Shown: positions 1-8,860 of the stretch, in pieces | Position numbering within the stretch: position 1 is the first letter of the stretch | Layout of the letters: every line of letters starts with the position of its first letter | Assembly (NCBI GenBank): GCA_020353115.1 | Contig: CP070687.1 | Coordinates: 2,857,064-2,876,350, forward strand | Source of the DNA: Bacteroidales bacterium | GTDB lineage: Bacteria; Bacteroidota; Bacteroidia; Bacteroidales; VadinHA17 | Reading direction: 5' to 3' | DNA: 19,287 bases | Program-made: the position numbers and the translations under genes | The notes under the pieces: generated by a model | Told to the model about the DNA's origin: nothing | Databases searched by the model: none | What the model saw: the letters and a program-made list of their open reading frames with translations, nothing else

Positions 1-2
1 AT

Positions 3-917
3 CCCCGTCAAGTCGAAAATCTACGGGATAAATTCCCGGACGATATTGTTCAGGCCCCAAACCTTTATAAAAAACCTCCCCGAATATCGGGTGATAAATA
101 TACTCTTGGATACTACATTGACGAATGGGGTTGTGTTTTCAGGAATATTCATGACGGACTGATGGGTGTGGTTCAGGAACCTTTGATTTCAAGGCTCGAG
201 GATGCCGGAAGGTACAAACCTCCGGAAGATGTAATTCACCTTGATAAAAAAAAGATAGGTAACTTTTGCAATGCCACAGACCAGTTTGTGGTTGCCGGGA
301 GTTTTCAGCGTCCCTTTGAACGGTTGCAATTTTTAAGGACAATGGAACAGGCACTACTGGATCTGGAGACGGAAGCTGCAGGACTCAGTGACCTGCTGGA
401 AATCATTCACAGGCACTATTGCAGGGAAATTGAATCATGGTCTCGTACCCCTGTTGATGCAATTGGCCTGATGGACGATTGGGGAACACAACATGGCCTC
501 ATGGTCTCTCCGGAACTATTCCGTAAGTATTTCAAACCCATGTACAGGGAATACGTCTCTATCGCAAAGCATTACGGGAAATATGTTTTCATGCATTCGG
601 ATGGTGCAATAGGTGAAATTATTGCCGACCTGATAGAAATCGGTATTGACGCCCTGAATGCACAACTTTTCTGTATGGATTTAGATGAACTGGCCAGGTT
701 GTTTAGCGGAAAGATCACGTTCTGGGGTGAAATCGACCGTCAGCATATTCTCCCTGAAGGAAGCCCTGAAGAGGTTGAAAATGCGGTAATTAGGATTCAT
801 AGGTTGTTTTATAAAAAGGGGGGAGTGATTGCACAATGCGAATTTGGACCCGGTGCGAAACCGGAGAATATCCGGAAAGTTTTCGAAACCTGGAATGAAA
901 TTCAATCCCTCAGATAA
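3..917 (+). CDS. UroD/MtaA-superfamily protein (uroporphyrinogen decarboxylase-like), 5' end missing
   Basis: The reading frame is open from base 3 to the TAA at 915-917 and gives 304 visible residues, so the ATG at 162 is internal and the true start lies before the window. Family members usually have about 330-370 residues, so roughly 40-60 N-terminal residues are missing. Visible residues 37-46 (YYIDEWGCVF), the later MHSDGAIGEI stretch and the C-terminal CEFGPGAKPENI are typical of the methyltransferase-like branch of PF01208 rather than housekeeping HemE. That branch includes MtaA/CmuA-type enzymes that move methyl groups between corrinoid proteins, zinc-bound thiols or tetrahydrofolate. 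Many such proteins in Bacteroidota lie beside glycan genes and have no known substrate. A stand-alone corrinoid protein at 14063-14722 could be a partner (inference). The superfamily call is firm; the reaction is unknown. Confidence 0.85.
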   Translation, partial: PRQVENLRDKFPDDIVQAPNLYKKPPRISGDKYTLGYYIDEWGCVFRNIHDGLMGVVQEPLISRLEDAGRYKPPEDVIHLDKKKIGNFCNATDQFVVAGSFQRPFERLQFLRTMEQALLDLETEAAGLSDLLEIIHRHYCREIESWSRTPVDAIGLMDDWGTQHGLMVSPELFRKYFKPMYREYVSIAKHYGKYVFMHSDGAIGEIIADLIEIGIDALNAQLFCMDLDELARLFSGKITFWGEIDRQHILPEGSPEEVENAVIRIHRLFYKKGGVIAQCEFGPGAKPENIRKVFETWNEIQSLR

Positions 918-1061
918 GATCATGGGATGACGGTCTTTGAAATGCTGCAGGCTTGTCCTGGTTGAATGAAGACACCGCAAAAGGCTCAGAGATATGCATC
1001 GGACGATTTTTAAATGAACCGGGTCATGTCCGTTTCGACGGGAGTGGTGTAACCGGGCGAA
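918..1061. other. 144-nt intergenic spacer, no recognised feature
   Basis: This spacer separates the UroD-like gene from the ROK kinase. I see no TAnnTTTG promoter element, no convincing terminator hairpin and no small gene. The two flanking genes could be cotranscribed, but the spacer is longer than a typical within-operon gap. Confidence 0.4.
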
Positions 1062-1997
1062 ATGTTATTTAAGGGAATGGCAAAAAGAAAATATGTCATT
1101 GGAGTAGATCTCGGAGGTACAAAAACGGAAGCCTGTCTCATGGATACTTCACGGAATGTGTCAGGGAGACTACGTTTCCCTTCCAAACCGCATCTGGGAC
1201 TTGATCATGTTATCGGAAATATTGTCAAACTGGTCAACCGGGTTTCAGATAATAAACCTGTGGCAGCTATTGGAATAGGAACTGCCGGAACGTATAATCC
1301 TGCCGGGGATATTTTACATGGTGCACCCCATACTCCGGTTTACGAAACTCCCGGATTTATAAGGAAACTGAGGGAAGTTATGAAGGCCCCCCTGGTGGTG
1401 GAAAATGACGCCAACTGCCTGGCCCTGGCAGAGTATTTTGAAAGCTGCGAGGGGAAATATACTTGTGTGATGGCAGTAATTATGGGTACTGGTTTTGGAT
1501 GCGGACTCGTGCTGAACGGTAAACTCTACAGGGGCGCAACGGGAGGAGCAGGTGAAATCGGTCATACTACCGTAAACTATATGGGAAGACAATGTGAATG
1601 CGGACGTTCAGGCTGTGCCGAATCATATCTTTCCGGACCAAGCCACAGCAGAAGATATTTTGAACTAACTGGAAAACAATTGAATATCAAGGAAATTTGG
1701 AAATTGTATGAGAGGGGGGATCGGTATGCTATACGGCTTTTTGACGAGAGTTGCCTGATCATGGGAGAGGTGTTTGCCAATGCCGTGAATGTTTTGGACC
1801 TTGAAGCAATCATTCTGGGAGGAGGAGTTTCTAACATCCCAATATGGTATGAAAAGGTACCACCAATAATGATAAAGTCCTTTTTTGGCCCTCCCCGCGA
1901 TCATATACCAATTCTGAAAGCTCAGCTGGGAGACTCTGCCGGGGTGTTCGGCGCCGCATACCTGGCTTTACGGGAAATAGGGGCAATGGAATTTTGA
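1062..1997 (+). CDS. ROK-family sugar kinase (glucokinase/N-acyl-hexosamine kinase type)
   Basis: Predicted cytoplasmic ATP-dependent kinase that phosphorylates a hexose or amino sugar before glycolysis. The phosphate-binding motif GVDLGGTKTE is at residues 14-23. ENDANC (114-119) contains the catalytic Asp116. GEIGHTT (164-170) and CECGRSGC (178-185) supply the His168 and Cys178/180/185 zinc site that defines ROK proteins, and LGGGV at 252-256 is the second nucleotide-binding glycine segment. The 311-residue length is normal. A second in-frame ATG at 1077 (MAKRKYVIG) is an equally good start because the nucleotide-binding strand begins just after it. There is no HTH extension, so it is an enzyme and not a NagC/XylR-type repressor. 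Sugar specificity cannot be read from sequence; the position upstream of glycosidase-like genes suggests a released monosaccharide. Confidence 0.93.
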   Translation: MLFKGMAKRKYVIGVDLGGTKTEACLMDTSRNVSGRLRFPSKPHLGLDHVIGNIVKLVNRVSDNKPVAAIGIGTAGTYNPAGDILHGAPHTPVYETPGFIRKLREVMKAPLVVENDANCLALAEYFESCEGKYTCVMAVIMGTGFGCGLVLNGKLYRGATGGAGEIGHTTVNYMGRQCECGRSGCAESYLSGPSHSRRYFELTGKQLNIKEIWKLYERGDRYAIRLFDESCLIMGEVFANAVNVLDLEAIILGGGVSNIPIWYEKVPPIMIKSFFGPPRDHIPILKAQLGDSAGVFGAAYLALREIGAMEF

Positions 1998-2440
1998 AAA
2001 AATCGTTGATCGTTTGCCGCTGACATTAAATAGACGATGAGCAGATAACATATGACGGGAAGGATCCGGACTGGAAATCTTCGTTATCCGGTTACGATAC
2101 CCTACAATCCGAACCTGCCGTGTAAGATCATTACGGGTCAGAATATGTAACAGGAATTTGAAATTATATGTCACTCCTACGGAGCTCGGAAAATATTTCA
2201 ATCCGGATAGGGAACGACAGAATACCCCTGCGGGCCAAAAAATATCAATGATCCGGAGTATCAGGTCGAAATCAACGGTTGAATACCGGTTCCCATGTAT
2301 CCCATGGTTACCGGTGCCGTCAGGACGATCTGTCTTTTGTATGTTACGGGTAACGAAAATAAATTCCATCAGAACGACCTGAACAATCTCTTCGGGGAAA
2401 AAGGTTGTAATGCAGAGGAGTACGGAATGGATAATCGATT
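1998..2440. other. 443-nt intergenic region carrying repeat copy A
   Basis: No convincing gene lies between the ROK kinase and the glycosidase-like gene. The middle holds copy A of a dispersed repeat (2168-2354) with several small GC-rich hairpins. A 74-codon open frame at 2158-2382 is a by-product of the repeat (see rejected items). I found no match to the Bacteroidota TAnnTTTG promoter element close to the start at 2441, so the promoter of the downstream cassette is not visible to me. Confidence 0.6.
2168..2354 (+). repeat. Dispersed intergenic repeat, copy A (direct repeat of 8861-9047)
   Basis: Positions 2168-2354 align end to end with 8861-9047, in the same orientation and with the same overall length. 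My hand alignment of 2242-2354 against 8936-9048 matches 88 of 113 positions without gaps, including a 28-nt exact block at 2273-2300. The first 20 nt (2168-2187) match 16 of 20. Small hairpins inside include CTCC-tac-GGAG (2174-2184), CCC-tgc-GGG (2226-2234), a 13-bp arm pair with two mismatches at 2285-2297 and 2303-2315, and GTTAC-gg-GTAAC (2343-2354). It resembles the hairpin-rich intergenic repeats common in Bacteroidota; its function is unknown. Confidence 0.85.
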
Positions 2441-4030
2441 ATGGAAATAGAAATTAAAACCTCGGATCCGGTCTTCGACAACTTCTATCCGAAAATAAAG
2501 GCATTTCTCGAAAAGGATCTCCTCGATGTGGTGATCGACGGAAAAAAGATCAGGGGATACCGGTCCCCGGATACACGGTCGATATGGATCAGGGATTATT
2601 CCGATATACTGAGGGGAGTCCGGTATTTTGAAAAGGACCTCACCAGTACGATCCAGCATTTTGCTGAAACTCAGTCAAGGTATGGGAGGATCTTTGATTA
2701 TTTTACCACATTCCCGGAAAAACAACCTTGTGAAAGAGAAAACTGGACAAAGTATGTCAGGGTACCGGTGGAAGCCGACGTTGAATACCGGTTCATAAAG
2801 GCTGTTTATCTGGCATGGCAGGCAACCGGTGATGACCGGTTTCTCAGGGAGCTCCTTCCGTCCATGGAGATGGCTCTGGATTACATACGGGTTCATTCCT
2901 ATTACTGGGATAAGGAAGCAGGACTTATCAAAAGGCCCTATACAATCGATACCTGGGATTTTGCCTATACAGCAGGACAACATGACTGGTTGCAGTTTCA
3001 GATTAATGATGAGACCTATTGGGGTTATATGCATGGAGATAACAGCGGGTACTATGAGGCTTTCCTTATCATGTCGACCGTGTATGATTATCTGGGGGAT
3101 GATGTGACGGCAATGAAATGGAGAGAGAAGGCGGTGACCATCAGAACAGTAATGAACCGCGTTTGCTGGAACGGTTCCTTTTACACACATTTTGTGAAAA
3201 TCACACCTGTATCAATAAAGGGAGTTGATGAATCGGTTCAGCTCAGCCTTAGCAACCCGGTAAATATTAACCGGGGAGTTACCAGCCATAAAATGGCCGT
3301 CTCCATCCTGGGAGAATACAGGAAACGGGGAGCTGAAAAAAAAGCTTTCGCAGAATGGTACTCTATTGATCCTCCATTCCCTGGCGGGATCTTCGGAGAT
3401 GAGAAACTGGTGGCCGGAGCCTATATCAATGGAGGGATTATGCCCCTGGTTGGTGGTGAACTTGCCAGGGCAGCATTTGAACATGGATTTGAAAATTATG
3501 CAGTTGAGATCCTGCAGAAGTATTATTCCATGATTTCGGAATCGGGTGAAACCTACCTCTGGTATTTCCCTGACGGAACTCCTTCCTCTGTGGAGACCAG
3601 CACAAGCCCCGATGCGGAACCATCGGATGGCTGGGGATCGAGTGCCATGCTATATGCCTTCGTTGAAGGATTGGCAGGAATAACAGATCAGCATAAGCAG
3701 TTTGAAAAAGTCCGGGTTTCCCCCAGATGGTACGCGGCCGGTATCCATGAAGCCGAAGTAAACGTCGGTTATAACGCTTCCGGCTGCCAGGTCGGGTATA
3801 CCATGAAATTATCGGGGAATCATATGATCTTGCAAGTCAGAGCCGACTCAACCGAAATGGAATTCCATGTCCTTATCCCTGAACATTGTGCGGCAACCAG
3901 GGTTGAGGTGGATGGGAAACCGGTGTTTTTTAGAAACCTTATAATCGAAAACAGCAATTATGTTGATTTTTCAAACGAAATAAAAGGTAAAAAACGAATA
4001 GTTATCAAGCTGGATCGAAAAGATGAATAG
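2441..4030 (+). CDS. Six-hairpin ((alpha/alpha)6-barrel) glycosidase-like protein
   Basis: The 529-residue protein has no signal peptide, so it is predicted cytoplasmic. Its pattern is an (alpha/alpha)6 toroid followed by a small beta-sandwich. SIWIRDYSD (47-55) lies near the start of the toroid, as in amylo-alpha-1,6-glucosidase and GH63/GH78-like folds. A helical repeat region with Trp/Asp-rich loops (about 110-345) follows, then DGWGSSAMLYAFVEGLAGI (396-414), the helix typical of the end of GH78/GH63-like barrels. Asp52, Asp55 and acidic residues in 165-200 are candidate active-site positions. An in-frame TAA at 2432-2434 fixes the start at or after 2441. It overlaps the next gene by 8 nt, which implies translational coupling. 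The fold is likely; I cannot name the GH family or substrate. Confidence 0.8.
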   Translation: MEIEIKTSDPVFDNFYPKIKAFLEKDLLDVVIDGKKIRGYRSPDTRSIWIRDYSDILRGVRYFEKDLTSTIQHFAETQSRYGRIFDYFTTFPEKQPCERENWTKYVRVPVEADVEYRFIKAVYLAWQATGDDRFLRELLPSMEMALDYIRVHSYYWDKEAGLIKRPYTIDTWDFAYTAGQHDWLQFQINDETYWGYMHGDNSGYYEAFLIMSTVYDYLGDDVTAMKWREKAVTIRTVMNRVCWNGSFYTHFVKITPVSIKGVDESVQLSLSNPVNINRGVTSHKMAVSILGEYRKRGAEKKAFAEWYSIDPPFPGGIFGDEKLVAGAYINGGIMPLVGGELARAAFEHGFENYAVEILQKYYSMISESGETYLWYFPDGTPSSVETSTSPDAEPSDGWGSSAMLYAFVEGLAGITDQHKQFEKVRVSPRWYAAGIHEAEVNVGYNASGCQVGYTMKLSGNHMILQVRADSTEMEFHVLIPEHCAATRVEVDGKPVFFRNLIIENSNYVDFSNEIKGKKRIVIKLDRKDE

Positions 4031-5306
4031 AAATCAATTTCTTAAAACCCTGGGAGCGTTTGCCGGAAGTACCGTCTTGTCGAAACCCGTTTTCGCCGAT
4101 TTTTCCGGTTTGGAAAAACAATTGAACCAACAAACGAATGACGATACATTCTGGAAACTTGTCAGGGATCAGTTCCTGTTTCCCGGAGATTATACCTATC
4201 TGAATACGGGTGGTATTGGAGCTATCCCTCTCCTTGTCCTCAATAAGGTTAAAGCCACAATGGATAAGGTTGAAATTTACCCACGGCCCGGACATGATCA
4301 GGAACAATGGCTCGAAATGAAGGAGAAATGCTCATACCTCCTTGGCCGGGGATGCAGGAAGGAAGAACTTGCTTTTACAAGTACAGCCACCGAGGGCATT
4401 AATATAGTAATAAACGGATTGGACCTGAAAGAGGGTGATGAGGTAATCACCTCAACTCATGAACATCCGGCCCTCCATATTCCGCTGCTGAACCAGGCAT
4501 TGACCAGAAAAGTTCTGGTAAAAACTTTTCATCCTGACCTTGAATCCGGATTGGGGAATGTACAAATAATCCGGGATCTGATCACAAAAAAAACCAGGCT
4601 TATCTTCATAAGCCATGTTACCTGTACTACAGGTCAGGTTTTTCCTTTGAAAGAGATTGCACAGATGGCAAAATCAAAAGATATCATTTTTGCAGTGGAT
4701 GGGGCACAGGCAGCAGGACAGATCTCACTGCAGCTGAAAGAATGGGGAGTGGACTGTTATGTTTTCAGCGGACATAAGTGGGTGCTCGGACCTAGACGAA
4801 CCGGTGTACTGTATGTCTGCGAGGACAGAATGGAAATGATCAGGCCAACAACAGTAGGTGCCTATTCTGATAACGGGTATGATGTTGAGAAAAGGGACCT
4901 TTCCTTTCATCCAACCGCACAAAGATATGAATACGGAACTCAGAATGAAGCCCTGTTCTATGGCCTTGGAACCGGCGCTGATTTTATACAAACGATTGGT
5001 ATCGAAAAGACGGAGGAACACAACCGGAAACTGGCCGAACAGTTTTATAAGGGATTAAAAAATATCCCTGTAATTCAGGTCCTGTCTCCGGAAGAAGAGC
5101 AATACCGTTCCGCCATAATCTCTTTCAGGAGTTCGGAACATGACCATACAGGGCTTGCAGCATACCTGTCGGAGAAACGAATCCGGGTGAGGGTTGTACC
5201 GGAAGCCGGACTGGATGGTATAAGGGTCTCTTTTCATATCTACAACAATGAAAAGGATGTCGATCGGATCCTGAATGAAATAATCGCTTTTATAAACAGT
5301 AACTGA
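4023..5306 (+). CDS. Class V aminotransferase-fold PLP enzyme with a Tat-like N-terminus
   Basis: A 427-residue fold-type I PLP enzyme of the aminotransferase class V / cysteine-desulfurase / isopenicillin-N-epimerase-like family. FAVDGAQAAGQ (223-233) gives Asp226 and Gln229, and FSGHKWVLGP (248-257) gives Lys252, the predicted Schiff-base lysine. THEHPA (145-150) and SHVTCTTGQ (197-205) are further active-site loops. The first 26 residues look like a Tat leader (NRNQFLKTLGAFAG, then PVFA before the mature part), but the twin arginine is reduced to a single Arg. The export route is therefore uncertain. The start lies inside the preceding gene (8-nt overlap) and the next gene follows after 10 nt, so it belongs to the same transcription unit. 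The reaction (amino transfer, desulfuration, epimerisation or lyase) is unknown. Confidence 0.88.
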   Translation: MNRNQFLKTLGAFAGSTVLSKPVFADFSGLEKQLNQQTNDDTFWKLVRDQFLFPGDYTYLNTGGIGAIPLLVLNKVKATMDKVEIYPRPGHDQEQWLEMKEKCSYLLGRGCRKEELAFTSTATEGINIVINGLDLKEGDEVITSTHEHPALHIPLLNQALTRKVLVKTFHPDLESGLGNVQIIRDLITKKTRLIFISHVTCTTGQVFPLKEIAQMAKSKDIIFAVDGAQAAGQISLQLKEWGVDCYVFSGHKWVLGPRRTGVLYVCEDRMEMIRPTTVGAYSDNGYDVEKRDLSFHPTAQRYEYGTQNEALFYGLGTGADFIQTIGIEKTEEHNRKLAEQFYKGLKNIPVIQVLSPEEEQYRSAIISFRSSEHDHTGLAAYLSEKRIRVRVVPEAGLDGIRVSFHIYNNEKDVDRILNEIIAFINSN

Positions 5307-5316
5307 TTAACGGAGT

Positions 5317-7656
5317 ATGAAGATTAAAAAGGCACTGGCAAATATAAACCGGATCTATTATCCTGCGAAGTCACCGGAAGCTGTCCGGACATCCGTATCC
5401 TGGCTGATCAGACAACTCGGCACATCCGGAATCCGGTCCGGCCATGTAAAGGTTACCTGGCCGGATGATGAGGCATTCCGGGTTGCGGTAGCATCCTATG
5501 ATCGACTTAAATCTCTGGGAATAAAAAAACCGCTCAAACCCAAAGAGAGATATATCTATTTTCTGCTCAGAAAAAAAGGATCGGGATACCTTGTCAGTTC
5601 ACATACCTGTTATTTATATTCCTTCATCCATCATTTATTTAATAACCTTGCTGAGCAGAATGTGGAGATGGTCCATTGTGGCAGGTGGTTTGTTCCTGCT
5701 TTCAAATGGCAAAGGATTACATACGACTATTTCCTTACACAGCAGGGAAGGATCCAGGAGGGATTCAACAGGGAGTCCTATATAAGCGAACTTGCAAGGT
5801 TGGGATATACCCATATTGAAATAAACGGACTGGCATTCCCAAAGGCGCTGGAAACAGGACCGGAAGGGGAGACCTATCCAATGTTTTATACTTACTGTCC
5901 CGCACTGGACCAGTTTGTATACAGCAGGCTAAACAAAAGATTATATCCGGGGCATTATCTTGATGCAAACCTTGCGTATTTAAAGGAGAATGCTGAAATA
6001 GCGATCCGTTTCGGACTGACTCCGGGACTTTTGTGTTTTGAACCAAGATCTGTCCCGGAACGCTTTTTCCGGAAATATCCGATGCTGCGGGGAGCAAGGG
6101 TTGACCATCCCTTCAGGAGCTTCAAACCCCGTTATAATATGACCATTACCCACCCTCTGGTGAGGGATCATTATGCGGAGATGATCCGGAAACTGATTAA
6201 GGAAGTTCCGGAGCTTGGATATATCAGTATTTGGACAAATGACAGCGGGGCAGGATTTGAACATACGAAATCATTGTATGTTGGAAGAAACGGAGGAGCA
6301 TACCTGATCAGGGAATGGAAAGATGATGAGGAGATTGCAAGGCTGGCAGGGGAGAATGCCCTGAGGTTCTTCAGATTGATCAGAGATGAGGCAAGGAAGA
6401 TTAATCCTGAGTTCAGGGTCATAACCCGGATGGAGTCCTTTTACGGAGAATATGATACCGTCTGGGAAGGATTGACCGAAGGAGTGGATATTGAAACCTC
6501 CTCCCTCATGGCAAGGGGATGGGAAATGCCATATACCCATCCGAGATACGAGGAGTCACATGATGTTAACGCAGGTACGGTATATCAAATGGATTTTGAT
6601 GATCGGGAAAGAACCTTGACAGAAGATCTTAGCAGCAGAAATAGTGATCCTCATTTCTATTTTTCCGCCGGGCCGCATTCCATGTTTGATCCCTTGCTCG
6701 GCATCCCTTACCCTGTTCTTACATACAGGAGATTAAAAATTCTTTATGAAAACGGAGTAGGTTTCCTGGCCTGTACCGGAGGTATTTCACCTCCCGAAAT
6801 GGCTCCTTTTGATATCAACCAGGAGATTATCCGCTCCTTCCAGTATAACCCGGATATGAATATTGATGCATTCCTGGAGAAAATTACCAAACGTTGGGCA
6901 GGAGACGAATATGATAAAGTATTATTGAAAGCCTGGAAACTTGCCGAAGAGGCAATACTGGCATTTCCCAATATCACTCCACTGTACTCAACCTTCGGAT
7001 TTACCTGGTACAGGCTCTGGGCACGCCCTCTCGTACCGGATATTGAAAAGATCCCTCCTGGCCAGCGCAAATATTATGAAGATTTTATGTGTACCACGCC
7101 GCATAATCCAAACAATGTCGACCTGAGCCGGGATGTTCTGTTCAGATTAACCTCTCCGGATAAATGCACCCTGAATGTGAAACGAATTGATTCCAATGTC
7201 TGGAAACCCCTTGATAGCGCTATTGAAGAACTGAACAGAGGTTTAGATGATCATGCTAAAACTCCCGGGAAATACAAGGTTCTCACTGACCAGTTCATCC
7301 GTTTGAGAGCATTGCGTTGCTGGATAATGACTCAACGGAATGTGGCTGCATGGATTTCAGGAGTATATGGCTATATGACTTCGGAGAACGAAAAGGAAAA
7401 GAGTAATCACAGGGAAAATGTCAGTGAACTCATCCGGAAAGAGATCGAAAATACGAAAGTACTTTCGGAATTACTCGATTCCGGTGTTGAATTTATGGCA
7501 ATGACCGGTCAGGAAGAGACCCAGCTTATGTATGGAAGAAACCTGAAGCGCCTCCTGGAAAAGCGGATTAACCTGATGGAACAACATATGGATGATGAAC
7601 CCTTTATTGATCATGGCTACATGGAGAGGAAAGCAGGAGAGATTTTATCGAAATAA
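5317..7656 (+). CDS. Large GH20b/GH67-like domain plus TIM-barrel hydrolase-like protein, family not recognised
   Basis: A 779-residue protein without a signal peptide. Residues about 30-112 look like the small alpha/beta domain that precedes the catalytic barrel in GH67 alpha-glucuronidases and GH20 hexosaminidases: strand-helix units, then KERYIYFLL and GSGYLVSSHTCYLY. From about residue 123 a TIM-barrel pattern follows, with GYTHIEINGLAFP (163-175), GYISIWTNDSG (301-311) and FRVITRMESFYGEYD (366-380). Asp309 and Glu373 are good candidates for active-site acids at strand ends. The last ~230 residues are helical. It lies 10 nt after the PLP gene. An intracellular hydrolase or lyase for an acidic or amino-sugar oligosaccharide would fit, but I recognise no exact family. 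Confidence 0.72.
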   Translation: MKIKKALANINRIYYPAKSPEAVRTSVSWLIRQLGTSGIRSGHVKVTWPDDEAFRVAVASYDRLKSLGIKKPLKPKERYIYFLLRKKGSGYLVSSHTCYLYSFIHHLFNNLAEQNVEMVHCGRWFVPAFKWQRITYDYFLTQQGRIQEGFNRESYISELARLGYTHIEINGLAFPKALETGPEGETYPMFYTYCPALDQFVYSRLNKRLYPGHYLDANLAYLKENAEIAIRFGLTPGLLCFEPRSVPERFFRKYPMLRGARVDHPFRSFKPRYNMTITHPLVRDHYAEMIRKLIKEVPELGYISIWTNDSGAGFEHTKSLYVGRNGGAYLIREWKDDEEIARLAGENALRFFRLIRDEARKINPEFRVITRMESFYGEYDTVWEGLTEGVDIETSSLMARGWEMPYTHPRYEESHDVNAGTVYQMDFDDRERTLTEDLSSRNSDPHFYFSAGPHSMFDPLLGIPYPVLTYRRLKILYENGVGFLACTGGISPPEMAPFDINQEIIRSFQYNPDMNIDAFLEKITKRWAGDEYDKVLLKAWKLAEEAILAFPNITPLYSTFGFTWYRLWARPLVPDIEKIPPGQRKYYEDFMCTTPHNPNNVDLSRDVLFRLTSPDKCTLNVKRIDSNVWKPLDSAIEELNRGLDDHAKTPGKYKVLTDQFIRLRALRCWIMTQRNVAAWISGVYGYMTSENEKEKSNHRENVSELIRKEIENTKVLSELLDSGVEFMAMTGQEETQLMYGRNLKRLLEKRINLMEQHMDDEPFIDHGYMERKAGEILSK

Positions 7657-7729
7657 TAAATTGTTGATTTCGGACAGTCTGATTGCTATGGGTGCAGGGA
7701 TTTGGAAATAAGACTGCTTAGTAACAATT

Positions 7730-8734
7730 ATGGAACAAATATTCCGGGTAGGAATTGATAATTATTCTCTTTTCCCTATGAACCTTGAACCGGTGAAGGT
7801 TATGAAATGGGCGAGACAGAACGGCGCTGAAGGTGTAGCCTTTTCAGGTTTACAACCCGGTGATACCTATCCGGACCGGGGGTATTTGCGTGCCCTTACC
7901 GAATACGCGAAGGAAAACAATCTATACCTGGAATGGGGAGGAGCCCGGCATATCCCGAGGGATATGAATTCCTGGAGCAGGAAAGATCTTTTTGAGCATA
8001 ACCGCAGGTGTGCCAGGGAAGCGGAAACAATCGGAACAAGAATCGTAAGATCCTGTTCCGGAGGATTGATGCGGTGGAATCCGGCAAACCCCTCCACAAA
8101 AACGCTCCTTGGGGAAACGGCTGATGCATTGCGTGATCAGAAACAGATGTTGATGGATCATGATGTCATTCTTGCTATTGAAACCCATTTTGAATTTACA
8201 ACATTTGAATTGCTCAGGATATTCGAAATGTGCGGTGCATCTCCGGGAGAATTCCTCGGAATATGCCTGGATACAATGAACCTTCTGATTATGCTTGAAG
8301 ATCCGGTAAAGGCATCCGAAAGGATCCTTCCATGGGTTGTCAGTACGCATATAAAAGATGGTGGGATTATATGGAATGACAAGGGATTGACTGCTTTTCC
8401 GGTTGAAACGGGAACAGGTATCGTCGATCTGGGCAGGATTGTTGAATTGCTCCGCAACCTGGAGTACCCTGTAAACCTGTCGGTTGAAGATCATGGAGGA
8501 GAATTTCTTATGCCTGTATTCGATCCTGTTTTTCTGTCGGAATTTCCTGACCTTGGTACGTCGGAATTCATCAGACTGAGTGAACTGGCTGAAGCAACCC
8601 GGCAGAAAATAAATAATGGAGAGATCGCTCCGTTATCACGGGATATTTGGCCTGACATATGTGAGAATCGGGTGATTAAAGATATTGCCAATGTCAGGGA
8701 ACTCGTTTCGGAAATTTATGGTAACCACGTTTGA
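7730..8734 (+). CDS. Sugar phosphate isomerase/epimerase-like TIM barrel (xylose isomerase-like, PF01261)
   Basis: A 334-residue cytoplasmic protein of the AP-endonuclease-2/xylose-isomerase-like TIM-barrel superfamily. The expected metal ligands appear in order at strand ends: Glu151 in LAIETHFEF, Asp181 in CLDTMN, His207 in STHIKDG and Glu253 in LSVEDHGGEF. These usually bind Mn2+, Mg2+ or Co2+ for aldose-ketose isomerisation or epimerisation. Related proteins include inosose dehydratase, hydroxypyruvate isomerase and tagatose/psicose epimerases. At 334 residues it is longer than typical hydroxypyruvate isomerases (about 260), so I do not assign it there. It starts 73 nt after the preceding gene, with no terminator visible between them, and probably belongs to the same cassette. 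Confidence 0.88.
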   Translation: MEQIFRVGIDNYSLFPMNLEPVKVMKWARQNGAEGVAFSGLQPGDTYPDRGYLRALTEYAKENNLYLEWGGARHIPRDMNSWSRKDLFEHNRRCAREAETIGTRIVRSCSGGLMRWNPANPSTKTLLGETADALRDQKQMLMDHDVILAIETHFEFTTFELLRIFEMCGASPGEFLGICLDTMNLLIMLEDPVKASERILPWVVSTHIKDGGIIWNDKGLTAFPVETGTGIVDLGRIVELLRNLEYPVNLSVEDHGGEFLMPVFDPVFLSEFPDLGTSEFIRLSELAEATRQKINNGEIAPLSRDIWPDICENRVIKDIANVRELVSEIYGNHV

Positions 8735-8860
8735 CAAAAAAAATCTGCCTTACCAGCAAGGATAATAAAATTCCATATCATTGGCTACGTCACTTCCTGA
8801 TATATCCCGTTTCGGAGAATATACAAAGGTTATTCTTAGGAAGAGCGAAATCCTTATTAC

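Noticed and set aside
162..164. ATG at 162 as the start of the UroD-like gene
   Set aside because: The same frame is open to base 3 and encodes the conserved YYIDEWGCVF segment, so this ATG is internal and the gene is truncated by the window edge.
2158..2382. 74-codon open frame sharing a peptide segment (VEYRFPC) with the open frame at 8960-9163
   Set aside because: Both frames run through the dispersed DNA repeat, and the shared peptide is simply the 28-nt identical block translated. The rest diverges freely, with no ribosome binding site or family match.
2675..3190. 171-codon minus-strand open frame
   Set aside because: It is antisense to the six-hairpin glycosidase-like gene and has no family signature.
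7922..8494. 190-codon minus-strand open frame
   Set aside because: It is antisense to the isomerase-like gene, whose four metal-ligand motifs are intact. The antisense product shows no recognisable family.
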